A stretch of DNA of 64,000 nt, taken from assembly GCA_947247005.1 (NCBI GenBank), contig OX365946.1, positions 9,308,453-9,372,452 of the forward strand. Direction: 5' to 3'. Source of the stretch: Spisula solida. Taxonomy: Eukaryota > Mollusca > Bivalvia > Venerida > Mactridae. The notes under the pieces are model-generated. The model was not told the DNA's origin. It saw only the letters and a list, made by a program, of their open reading frames with translations, and made no database searches. Of the stretch, positions 15,768 through 26,543 are shown piece after piece. Positions within the stretch are counted from its first letter, which is position 1. Each line of letters begins with the position of its first letter. The position numbers and the translations under genes are program-made.

Positions 15768-17380
15768 TCATAGTACAGTGCTACCATATGTGCCAACAGT
15801 ACTATATCAGGCATATCGAGAATGAACTCCATGAAACATACCCAACCTTGAAAGAAAACCAGGCCACAACTGAAAAAGACACAGAGGGCGAGCCATACCC
15901 AGAAATGCCTGACTTTGCTGTTACCGAAGTAGGCACCAGAAAGCTCCTCCAGAACCTGAACACCAAAAAGGCGTCCGGTCCAGATGGGATCTCGGCTAGG
16001 TTCCTGAAGGACTATGCAGATTCCATCGCACCTTCACTCACTCTGATCTTCAACAGATCTCTACAAGAGGGCGTGGTTCCTGAAGACTGGAAAGAAGCAA
16101 ACGTGACTGCCATCTTCAAGAAAGGAGCTCGACACGACCCTGCAAACTACCGCCCTGTCTCCCTTACCAGTCTATGCTGTAAACTCCTGGAACATATCAT
16201 CGTCAGTAACACCCTCAAGCACCTAGATAAACATTGTGAGACCCAACTACTGACCCTGGTCCACGAACTTGCCTCATCCATGGACAAGAAGGTACAAGCT
16301 GACCTCATCATCTTGGACTTCTCCAAAGCGTTTGACCGTGTTCCACATCAGAGGCTACTGAAGAAACTCCACCATTATGGTATTAGGTCGAACATCCACC
16401 AATGGATAGCTTCCTTCCTTGGAAACCGGTCTCAGCAAGTCCTGGTTGAAGGACAATCATCTGACAGTGTACCTGTGATCAGCGGCGTCCCTCAGAGCTC
16501 AGTCCTTGGCCCACTTCTCTTCCTTCTCTTCATCAATGATCTCCCAGACAGTGTAGTTTCATCAACAAGTCTCTTCGCAGATGACTGTAACCTATACAGA
16601 TACATCAGATCACCTGAAGACCAAGCAATTCTACAACGAGATCTTGATGCCTTGGCAGAGTGGGAGAGAAAGTGGGGCATGGACTTTCACCCACAGAAAT
16701 GTAGCTTCCTGAGAGTCACTAGAAGCCGCAAACCATTCCAGTACAACTACGTTTTGAAAGGCATCACTCTCCAACAAGATACCATCACCAAGTACTTGGG
16801 AGTAGATCTTCAATCAGACCTAGGCTGGACCTCACATATCAACAAAAAAATCAAGAAAGCAAATAGTATCCTTGGCTTCCTCAAAAGAAATATCCAAAAA
16901 ACTTCCGAACAAACGAAGACCAACGCATATTTTTCACTAGTACGACCGAACCTTGATTACAGCGCCACCATCTGGAATCCTCACCATCAATATCTCTCAA
17001 AAAACATCGAAATGGTACAACGGCGAGCTGCTAGATTTACAACAAACAGATTCAGAAATACAAGCAGCGTAACTGATATGATAGATCACCTGAATTGGGA
17101 AAGCCTAGAGTCGAGACGTCAGAAACAACAGCTCACGATGTTCTACAAGATCGTGCACAACGAAGAAGACATCCCACCTGACAAGTACCTCCAGACAGCC
17201 AGATCCATGCCTAGAGCCCCTCACAACAACAGATTTCTCCAACATCACGCATCTACAGATACTTACAAATTCAGTTTCTTCCCACGGACCATCCCTGTGT
17301 GGAACAACTTACCAGCCCCTGTGGCTGAGGCTCCTTCTTTGACATCTTTCAAGAAGGAGCTTGATAAACTCTCATTCTAA
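15707..17380 (+). pseudogene. LINE reverse transcriptase, truncated and damaged
   Basis: The frame is 557 codons, but about its first 36 residues are read from the flanking minisatellite rather than the LINE. Conserved blocks in order are GPDGISARFLKDY, the ANYRPVSLTS block, LDFSKAFDRVPH (first catalytic Asp) and FADDCNLYR (the YADD-type catalytic box, intact). KYLGVDL and the typical C-terminal RRAARF block follow. Two defects stand out. The usual segment around QHGFR between the LDKH and CETQLL blocks is missing, as an in-frame deletion of about 15 residues. The normally invariant Gly in GVPQGSVLGP is Ser. No endonuclease domain or ORF1 is present. The element is almost certainly immobile, although its sequence is otherwise well preserved. 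Confidence 0.88.
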
Positions 17381-17680
17381 GGGGATTACTTCGCTCAGAT
17401 ATGAAGTACAACCATGTGATAGGTGTTGAGCTATGTCAGCCGGGACTCAGTCCCTGTCACCGCTACGGAAGCTGGACAGGTCAAGTGCCTTGATGGTCGA
17501 ACAATATCTCAGCATATCTTTTCTTATATTTCTATCCTTTTCTATCATGCATATCTCCATCGTCTTGAACGAATCTATTCTTCCATACCTTTTCTATCAC
17601 CCTCTTTCCTTTTCTATCTAAGCGCACCGTTAAATAATTGTCAAGTCTGACAGCTTAACGTATTATGTAGATGTAGATAG
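15815..17680 (+). mobile_element. 5'-truncated non-LTR retrotransposon (LINE)
   Basis: A single LINE copy contains a reverse transcriptase ORF and about 300 bp of 3' untranslated sequence ending in a GTAGATGTAGATAG microsatellite-like tail. It begins in mid-ORF, as expected for 5' truncation by target-primed reverse transcription. It is bracketed by copies of the same 43-bp minisatellite (15769-15814 and 17681-17813), so it inserted into that array. The Jockey/CR1-like grouping is inferred from the general style of the protein only. Confidence 0.85.
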
Positions 17681-17813
17681 TTTAGTGCTACCATATGTGC
17701 CAACAGTACTGTTTCAGGGATAGTTTAGTGCTACCATATGTGCCAACAGTACTGTATCAGGCATAGTTAAGTGCTACCATATGTGTCAACAGTACTCACG
17801 GTACCAGGCATAG
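17681..17813. repeat. 43-47 bp minisatellite, 3 units (fourth unit at 15769)
   Basis: Three head-to-tail units start with TTTAGTGCTACCATATGTGC or close variants, and the last is 4 bp longer. A matching unit lies before the LINE at 15769-15814. The array therefore predates the LINE insertion. Confidence 0.85.
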
Positions 17814-17868
17814 TCAATTAATCTAACAAGTCATTGTTCGACAATTCTCCAGAGTGGGTCATGAACTT

Positions 17869-17928
17869 GAAGAAGAAGAAGAAGAAGAAGGAGAAAAAGA
17901 AGAAGAAGAAGAAGAAGAAGAAGAAGAG
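17869..17928. repeat. (AAG)n microsatellite
   Basis: About 60 bp of GAA/AAG triplets with two interruptions. It creates spurious Lys-rich and Glu-rich open frames that should not be annotated as genes. Confidence 0.95.
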
Positions 17929-18052
17929 TCAGGAAGAATTAACAGTCATCTCAATATTCCCCACGCACGCTCGCACTCGCGCGTACTTAAAATTTTATTT
18001 CATGCAGTCCAACTGTATTCAAATGCAGCCCTTTTATTATCAAAGGTATTGA

Positions 18053-19800
18053 GGCTTAAACATGAAGAAACGGTTCTTTGGTGTATTATAATGATAATGC
18101 ACCTACATTTCTATGAATCGTTGCAATTCTTCGAAATTATGAATTGTCAGAAAGTTACTACAAACACAAAATAACAAGGTTCAGTTAATACATGCAGTCA
18201 ATATTTTATCATTCATTTATTTATGTTCCGTATATAATTTGATATAGCACATAATAATCATATACGCACTTAGTATGCATTACGTCATAAGTTAATTTCA
18301 ATAATAAAATGAATATTAAATGAATTGTTCGCATATTTCATTTAAAATGTACGAGTTATACATAATGACACGATGTCGTGTTTGAACGAGCCATACATTC
18401 ATTGTTAAACAATTTACATACATATCACAATGTACGTGCATTTTATTTGTATAAAATATTTATTCAAACAAGTTTTATTGCATTCACAGTCTACAGTTTA
18501 AAGTTAATGCATTGTGCTGCTTTATAAATTCGATAAAATGTTAGCAATATATTTCACAATTTTCAATAAACTGATGTCATTCAAGCGCATAGAAAATAGC
18601 AAGTGATTTATCCGAGCTGCACGTTTTATGAAATAGACAGGTTATTGAGTGAACAAACCACTCGAAATGCACGTTAAAAGTCAAACTCTCTGTGCTGTGG
18701 TAAATCTAAATAAATCGTGTCCTGGAGTTAATGCGGCCTACTTTTTAAAAATGTTTTACGATTAAACAATCAAACCATTATTAAACCAGTTGAAAAACGA
18801 AAACAACGCTATTTAGGTCCATAAAAGCGTTTAAATTAAACCGAACGTTTCAAAATAACCTCTTAAAATATCGATTACTGGGCTTATGGTAACGTTACAG
18901 CATTATGTGCATTTCTTGAAAAATGCACAAACATTATAAAGTGTTTTGTTGAATTAACACGTTACAAGTCTATTTGGCTCTTTATTGATTTCCAAATAAA
19001 TCTGTTTCATTTTACCCATCAAAAACACAATAAACCCGAAGAACGTCCATAAAATCGGTGGTTCAATAATAAACGAACACTCATTTAATATCTTCTTTTT
19101 AATATTATACAGGACTACATGTATTTCTCCTTGAAAATTCTAACGCATAAATTATCATAAACTGCAAGTATAATGATGCATATTTACTTTACGACTCGCC
19201 GTCTTTAAATCAAGGCAGATAAGCACCTAGTGGCCATTATCTTCAGAGCTGGAGACCTCACCAACCATTCACGCTTCTCGTATCAAACGGACTTTGTCGG
19301 TAGTCGAACCTTCGACTACCTTCAAAACGCACCCGCATTTAAGACCACTGAGCACTACTCAATATTACCATTCGTAAGAGCCGAGTTCGAATCCTGACGT
19401 ATAAGGATCATGCAAAGTATCATGAAGTTATTGCACCTACTGCGTATTTTTATCGGTGACAACTGGGAGCTTTTCTGGACTTGACTTAGATGTTATCAAA
19501 TGTATGCCTAAGAAAACATCTCTTGGTATATTGTTACAAAACCTCCAGCGTAGAAAAAGTCTACCAAACCATTAGAAATTACCGTCTTAAAGATGGGTGT
19601 ATGCGACAATCTGTGTCTTCATTTCCCAGATGCCATCAACTGCACATTTAGCATTCAATTGATGTTAAAACACCTTTAAACTTTCTCGTTGTTATTGTTA
19701 ATTTTACGTTTTAGAAATTTTGTGTATTACCAAAGGGAAATAAATCTTGATATACTGATACATTTTTGTGATTGAGTAACGTCCCTTTAAACGTAAAATT
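18053..19800. other. AT-rich intergenic DNA
   Basis: No coding or repeat structure of note was found apart from a diverged B-box-like GAGTTCGAATCC at about 19382-19395, which may mark an old SINE. Confidence 0.4.
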
Positions 19801-19804
19801 GTCT

Positions 19805-19865
19805 GTGCCTCGATAGCCTAGTGGTAGAACGTCCACTTCGAGGTCCCGGGTTTGTTCACAGGTTG
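19805..19865 (+). repeat. tRNA-derived SINE head
   Basis: An A-box-like TAGCCTAGTGG (19814-19824) is followed by a tRNA-like anticodon region and a degraded B box near CCCGGGTTTGTTC. The acceptor stem does not pair, so this is a SINE or tRNA relic rather than a functional tRNA. Confidence 0.5.
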
Positions 19866-22800
19866 CGTCATAACCAAGACGAAATAAAAGTAGGACTAGT
19901 TTGCATGACAACATGTTATGAAACATATATGGCGTGATTCGGTCTTGTATATAAGCACAGGAAATTGAAATTCTATCCATAAAATATCATAGCAGTACTA
20001 GTCGATCAATCAAAATCGCTCTATACATTTATTATATACTGACAAGGATTGTAACGCATTCCCCTGTCCAAAAAGAATCCCGTAGCCAGTGCTAACAAAA
20101 TACGAGATACAAGCGATCAAGTTAGCTCATTCCACGATTATCATTTTGGAGGGGTATGCGTTGTCATCCTTTCAGTGCAATAAAGGTATAGAGCTGGCAT
20201 CTTCCCACACCTTGGTCTGTGAGCCAAACATTTGGTCGTGCTTCCTCCAGATAAGGGCAGATTTTCCAGAAGGTGCCCCTCTGCCTCCTGAAATACAGCT
20301 GTTTCCGCAACACACAATGTTCCACAAAAACTGATAACTGGGTTACAATCACCCGCACAGTGGACGAACTCAGTTAATCCGATATCTAGGCATCGTAAAC
20401 TCGCCGGCCTATGATCGGCATTGAATCATGGGAAAAGGAGTGCCGAACGGGTATCGGTCGATCATCGGACGGCGATCAGATTAGATTTTTGAAATTATGA
20501 CTCATGAATAATTGTGGTAATCCACTTTTTAAAATACTATTTGAAATCCCTCTGGTCCACAGTATTGCAGTCATATAAAGACTACCAAGTCACAGTATCC
20601 TGACATCGGGGTTGAGCCTCAATAATTATACCCCATTGGGCCCCCTTTTGAAACTGGTCTCATTATTGCGTTGATCATAATATTGACATTAAATGTAGAA
20701 CAGAGAAAAACGGGACAAATAGACCTGGACCTTTTTTGTCCTAGTTTTAAGGTACTCTTACTATTGAGGTGGTCTTTGGTTGAGGTCTTACTATACAGTG
20801 GTTTAACTTGGCTGACCCTCATATACATGCTTATTTATAACTTCAAGAACCTCTAGGAAAGTATATATGACGTTCCTGGTAGATCTATTTCAAAATAAGA
20901 CAAAGCGCACTCCATTTGACACTCCTGGCGTCACGTAAGATCAACACAATTTTATAAACCAGATAAGGCTAAAAGTATACTGCAAATCTTTAGAATGGTT
21001 AATGTAATTGTTGAATGTCTGTCACAATCACGTTGCTAGCGGGATGAACGCCATTCTCCAAGTCCGTATGTGCTTCACATCTTACCTAAGATCATATATT
21101 CTGTGATCTTATACATGTGAAATATGATAGTACGATCAGACATACAGCAAAAGCAATACAATTATGGCTTATTTTCGTGCGATCTGATGTTAAAATATTG
21201 ATTAATTTAAGTAATTTAGAACGCACAGGAGAGCCTAATTGTGTATGAACCAGTCTCCAGGAAAACCTACCATTAAGTAATTTGATAAAACTGTTGATTT
21301 TAAGATTTCCATAATTTAAAGAGTAATCTCAACGAAGCAAAATGCTCAAGAAATTGTGTTGATATTCTGATTTTAAGGCAGTTCTTTTGTAAAGGTTCTG
21401 TTCTTAGCATTTTAATGGTCCGTCGCAAACGGCATTCGATAGTTATTTAAAGTATGTAACAAGTACGTATTTCATCAAAACAGTATTTGATCAATTTTCA
21501 GAATTTTGTTTTATTCTTTAAAATACAACTATTTATTCTTTGCTATCAATTGACTATAGAGATTTATCAGTGAAAATAACAGTGAAAAATAACAGTGAAA
21601 TTACCACTTTGTTATCTTCACTGTTTTAGAAGCTTGTTCCAGAATCATGCAGAAAAAGAAACGTAACGTCAACGCACCGAGCTATAAAATATACGTTACA
21701 TTATGACGTCATAATTCTGACGTGATTTTTCCAATAAAGCCAAGTATTGCTTTAATACTATTTCTTTTACACTTTTACATGAAACTGTCATGTTAAATAG
21801 TGATGTTCTGCATTTTTAAAGACGGGTTAGTGAGATCTGAGAGAACTACAAACAAAATTCGACATAACGGAAAATTCGATATAAGCGAGTTCGAGATAAC
21901 GAGAGTTGACTGCACTTTTATTATTGCACATGTATGCGCATGTAATGTCATTGGGAGTTTTGGGAATTTGGATTTGGCCGTCTGCCACTTCGGACAGGCT
22001 GATGAATTGGTATCATAGTTATTGCCTTGGGGCTCCTGCCCACGCCAAAAAAACAACCAGAAATAATTTATTCTTTGAGCGATTTTGACGAGACATTCTT
22101 GACGCTCAAGCCGAGAATTTAGAACTATCCATGGCACTTATCATTTTTGTGCAAAATATCACAGCTTTTACCTGAAACTGACCTAACTACTATCCGGACA
22201 TTTTAGTCGGTCTCGGGCAAAACCTGGGACCTTTTGTCACTTGTTTTATTTGTTACTTTAAACGTCGCCGCGATATTAAGAACGAATCCGGAAGAAATTG
22301 ACTAACTTCGTATTGTCTGACGGCAAACATATTTGTCTCTCTACATCATTCTCAAAAGTTTGATACTTTAATTGGTTGTTGTTTGATTGGATGTTGTTTG
22401 ATTGGATGTTGTTTCATATGATGATGTTTGGAAATGACAAAAAGGTAGGTTTAGATAATTATTATGACGATACTGGCAACTGTTTCGTTAGTGAACTAAC
22501 TCGGAAGTCACCACGAAGAAAGACATCACCGGTGCCAAGTCTCCCTGATGTGAAGCAAGCGTCTTTAAAAAATGTATTCACGGTGAACTATTCAACTTGC
22601 CACGTGCTGTGCTGTTTTGTTCATATAAAAACATTTACCAGTCATCAAATTACTCTGAACCGAAAATATTCCTTTCTTAAATTTCTGCTGACGTCAGCAT
22701 TTAACGGGTTTCAATCATCATCAGTCCTGAAGCATTGATGGCAATTATTCAAACAGTGAAATGTATTTTGTAGTAGTGATTACATGCTGTCATTCAAGTT

Positions 22801-24033
22801 ATCACAATATTATTCAGAATTTTGTTGCACAATAAATTGTACACTTCAAACAAGCTCCCCCCCTCGTACACTATTAATAACACACACCATATAACTTCTA
22901 TAGCCACGTGTGATTTAAATTAAAATGTTTTTTTTTCTTTCAGAGATTTACAAAGTACTGACAACCATCATTTATTCCACAGATTAATCAACTTTTCGTC
23001 ATTTTCTTTGATGTTAAAGTTGCATTTTATTTCTCTATTTTTTGTGTACGTTGAAATATTAAGACGAATCACTTTTACTGACAAGTGGGTTGTCAAATAA
23101 CAAAGATACAAAACGCATTGTTGTATAAACTGTTATGATAAAGTTGTTTCTTTTTGACTATCATAAATATTCACAAGGGCAAAAGGTGAACGTATTAAAA
23201 AACAACGACAATTGCACGTGTTCCCCGTGTACCGTGCACACGTGCTAAATGAATACTACTGTACGACACCTATGACATTATATGCTGACCTCGGTATAAA
23301 ATTGCAAACCTTTGCAAAGTGTAACATTTTCATTACAGTAACTTTAGATAAAAACTCATTCTTCTTTACCGTAAAATATTCAGTACTGGTCCTGTGAAAG
23401 ATTCAAATTGAATATCCCCTCCTTCAATTTCAAATTACCGTGAACATCCGGGCCACGCCCCTGTCGCTAACAAATTGATTTTAACGCAATGTTAGTTGCG
23501 GTGTATGCCATGCTGTATTTGGGTGTTAGCAGTCGCCCGGGGCCTTTCATACGCTGAACCTTCTCAGACTGTCATTGAAAATTAATTACTACATTTGTTC
23601 ACTACAACTCAGTTACAGGCTTGAGATGCGACTTTGTAAAGCAAACAGTTTTATTTCGGATATCATTATTCACTTGAAAATTAATTGATGTAAGACGGGG
23701 GCAACGTTTTTCCGCATCAGTCATTTTGAATGAAGATAATCTTGCATGACAGATGCGCGTGCATCTGTAGAAATGTGGTCCCAAGCTTGACGCCGACTGT
23801 ATGCCGTAAATGTTACATTAGTATCAGATGATTGAGTAACAGGTTTGTCAGGAATACCTTTCAATGTTCACTTAATTTGTTCAGATTTTAACGGAATCGG
23901 TTACAAAATGAAAAACAATGACCCAGAAAAAAATATATTGCTATGTGCCGCAAACAGTTAATTTCTCTATAACATTTTTATTTTGATACCATTTTCTTTT
24001 CTTCAGTTTTCTTATACTGTAACTTCAGCCGCG
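19866..24033. other. Intergenic DNA
   Basis: No gene recognised over about 4.2 kb. Minor structure includes a clustered CGGC/GCCG palindromic patch near 20400-20480. There are also repeated ACAGTGAAA words near 21565-21635 and a TTGTTTGATTGGATG triplication at 22376-22420. Open frames here are short and lack domain signals. Confidence 0.35.
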
Positions 24034-24106
24034 GCCGTGGTCCAGTGGTTAGTTCGCTGGACCTGTATCTCGGTGATCAGGGTTTGATTCCCAGTCATAG
24101 CAGGCC
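24034..24106 (+). repeat. tRNA-derived SINE head
   Basis: A clear pol III A box TGGTCCAGTGG (24038-24048) and B box GGTTTGATTCC (24081-24091) are spaced as in a tRNA. The acceptor arm does not close, and the sequence runs on without a T-run terminator. This is typical of the 5' end of a SINE. Confidence 0.65.
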
Positions 24107-24303
24107 ACACCTTTACATCAACATTTGGCAACAATGACGATTTTCCTCCATATTAAATTTTGCAGAAGTTGTTGGTTCCTTGTAGAAATGGTCGTTAGTA
24201 CTGGTTACAGTTGTTAGGATACAATTCAAGAAAACTAGTAAGCCACTAGGTAACTAAGTCACAGTATATAACTGACACATTGTTGAGAAATGGATACTGC
24301 CTG

Positions 24304-24465
24304 TGTTTTAACGTAGAATAAAGCTCAGTCACAAGTTTGGATACATAGCCTAGTAATTAAATCACTCGTGCTACGCATTTGTGAATTGATGTGCGCATCG
24401 GAACAAGTGACTGTGCTTTATTACAGATAAAACCCAGGTACATATTCATTATTTCGATTCTAACA
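24304..24465. mobile_element. Fold-back MITE, family M3 (copy 1)
   Basis: The two halves are imperfect reverse complements: GTAGAATAAAGCTCAGTCAC on one side, and an arm ending ACTGTGCTTTATTACAG then the GTACATATTCATTATTTCG block on the other. A second copy is at 54268-54437 inside the 14-kb element. Non-coding. Confidence 0.6.
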
Positions 24466-25151
24466 TAACCAATTTTTCTTTTTTTGACAACACATCAAGA
24501 CATAGTAACCGCTGCACTATTTTCTTCCTCGGAAGGCTTATTTGCAGTTTTAACTTATTTAGCCGTAGCTGTGTTTTATCGGTGATTCGTGCACACTGTG
24601 GTTTCCTCTAGGCATAGTGTGTATAGATGAAACCACTGGTTGTAATGGAATCTATAAACATATTGTTTGACTTCAACATCAACACTCTAGTAAAGAAAGT
24701 ATTTTCTAGTGCGACAGCTGTATATCAAAGGGATTCGACTCGATAAAAATATCTATCAGATCTATACTACGAATATCAAGACAGGGATATGACTTCATGA
24801 CATTCTATGCTCGACACAGGCGACATTGTGTACGGATTTTGATAAAAGTTGTGTTTTTTTAAGAATGATATTATATTGTCGAGAAGTTGGGTATAGAAGG
24901 GCCAGTCATAAAGTCAGATCCCTGTTCACAACTCGGGCTTATTAGATCTACTGGATATATGTGTATAGATCTGCAGCAATTTATTCATTGCAATAACTAA
25001 TTACACGTCATACTGATAAGCTGATTAGATAATACTTAACTAATCTTTAACTAAATATAAGTTCCTTGCACAAACTGAAGGACAATGGATAACGGTATCA
25101 TCCCACGGTGATATTAATCAGTTTCAATACCGCATAACTTGCCGTTATATA

Positions 25152-25222
25152 GCGCCGCTGGTGTAGTGGTATCATGCAAGATTCCCATTCTTGCGACCCG
25201 GGTTCGATTCCCGGGCGGCGCA
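25152..25222 (+). tRNA. tRNA-Gly(CCC)
   Basis: This 71-nt gene folds completely. The acceptor stem is GCGCCGC/GCGGCGC with A as discriminator base. The anticodon stem CAAGA/TCTTG encloses the loop TTCCCAT, so the anticodon is CCC (reads GGG). The T arm is CCGGG-TTCGATT-CCCGG. Internal promoters are intact: A box TGGTGTAGTGG at 25159-25169 and B box GGTTCGATTCC at 25201-25211. A T-run (25227-25230) downstream can terminate pol III. It is very close to the animal consensus for this tRNA. Confidence 0.97.
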
Positions 25223-26457
25223 TTTCTTTTGACGAAATTCCATGATAATTTAGATTTTTGTCTTTTTACGGTGTTGCATGTCATATTTTCCACTTTTGAA
25301 ATAGATGGAACTAAATTTCAAACCATAAGTGTGTGGTGTAAAGTTTATTTATCGCGTGACTTAGATTGTGTTATTGTTGTTATTGTTATTGATTGTGACT
25401 ACTATATTTCGTCATTTGTATCTTTTCATGTGAAAATGTACACTGTCTAATTAAAATAATGTTCTGTTCTGTAAATATTTTCAGCAATTGACATTACGGA
25501 ATGAAGAGATATCTTAATGTTGTTTGTCAAATCATGTTTGTCGAAGGATGTTTGTCAAATGCTGTTTGTCAAAGTTGTTTGTCGAGGACCAGTCTTGGAA
25601 AAAATCAAGACGAACGTCGTGAGGACTTCTCATCACAATAGAAGCTGACACGGTAGTCGAAGTTATATGTAAAACTATGTAAAGAAGTTGAAGAACTATT
25701 AAACTAACTATAACGTACCAAAAACCTCAGGTGACTTTTTGGAACAAAGTCGTCTGTATTTCATTTGCATTTAATGTGCCTTAAACAAACACAAGCAGTT
25801 TCTCACTTTCATTATTTTATTGATATGGGCACTTTTATCACACATAATTTCTCACAGTCCACATCGACCAAGATCACTGGCAATATTGAATATGATAATC
25901 ATAATGCACTAGGCTGGTTTTCACAAACTTTAAACATCTTAGTAAAAATATCTTTCATAAGTCTTATTTTTTCGTATCTTTAAGTGTATCAACTGAACAA
26001 GAAAAGCAGTATTAATAATTTATGACATAGTGTTAAAATCATTACGTGAAGAGCTATATAACGTATAACATTCACTAACAACGAAGCAATTGGGTTATTA
26101 TTCAGTCTGCGAGAAATATGTGCAGCATATATTTTTAGTCAATATGATAAAGTTTTCCACGAATATGCTTTGTGAATACCAGCCCTGGCCCTGTTCTCCC
26201 AAAGCATCTCAAGTAGAAATCGCATCTCAAATTGAGATTTTGCCCAAATTAGAGTCTGAATTTGAGATAAATCTAAAGTTCGAGCTCTTTGTATTTTTAT
26301 TTTAATTATCTAAGAATAATGTTTCTGTTTTGTAGTGCAAATTTTGAGTCTATAGCCTCCCATGGAAATTATTTAAGCAACATATGTCAATATTTGAGAT
26401 GAGATTTAGATCAGATTGAGACGTTTCGGACAAAAGCTATGCATAGCTTATGTATTT
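25223..26457. other. Intergenic DNA
   Basis: No gene recognised. At 25510-25585 there are four to five imperfect copies of a TGTTTGTC(A/G)AA word, a short degenerate tandem repeat. Confidence 0.4.
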
Positions 26458-26507
26458 TGTTTGTACCAAATTTCAGACAATAAATAAATTTTGACTTGAC
26501 TTGACTT
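26458..26507 (+). repeat. LINE-like 3' tail with (TTGAC)n
   Basis: CAATAAATAAATTTTGACTTG leads into repeated TTGACTTGACTTG. A pentanucleotide tail after an AATAAA-like signal is usual at the 3' end of some non-LTR elements. The body upstream could not be recognised. Confidence 0.4.
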
Positions 26508-26543
26508 GTTTCGGGAGATCGGGACTTGGTATCTTCCTTAAAT

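Noticed and set aside
17834..18174. Lys-rich and Glu-rich open frames
   Set aside because: Both come from an (AAG)n microsatellite.
25139..25450. Open frame across the tRNA-Gly gene
   Set aside because: The tRNA fully explains the conserved part, and the protein has no recognisable features.
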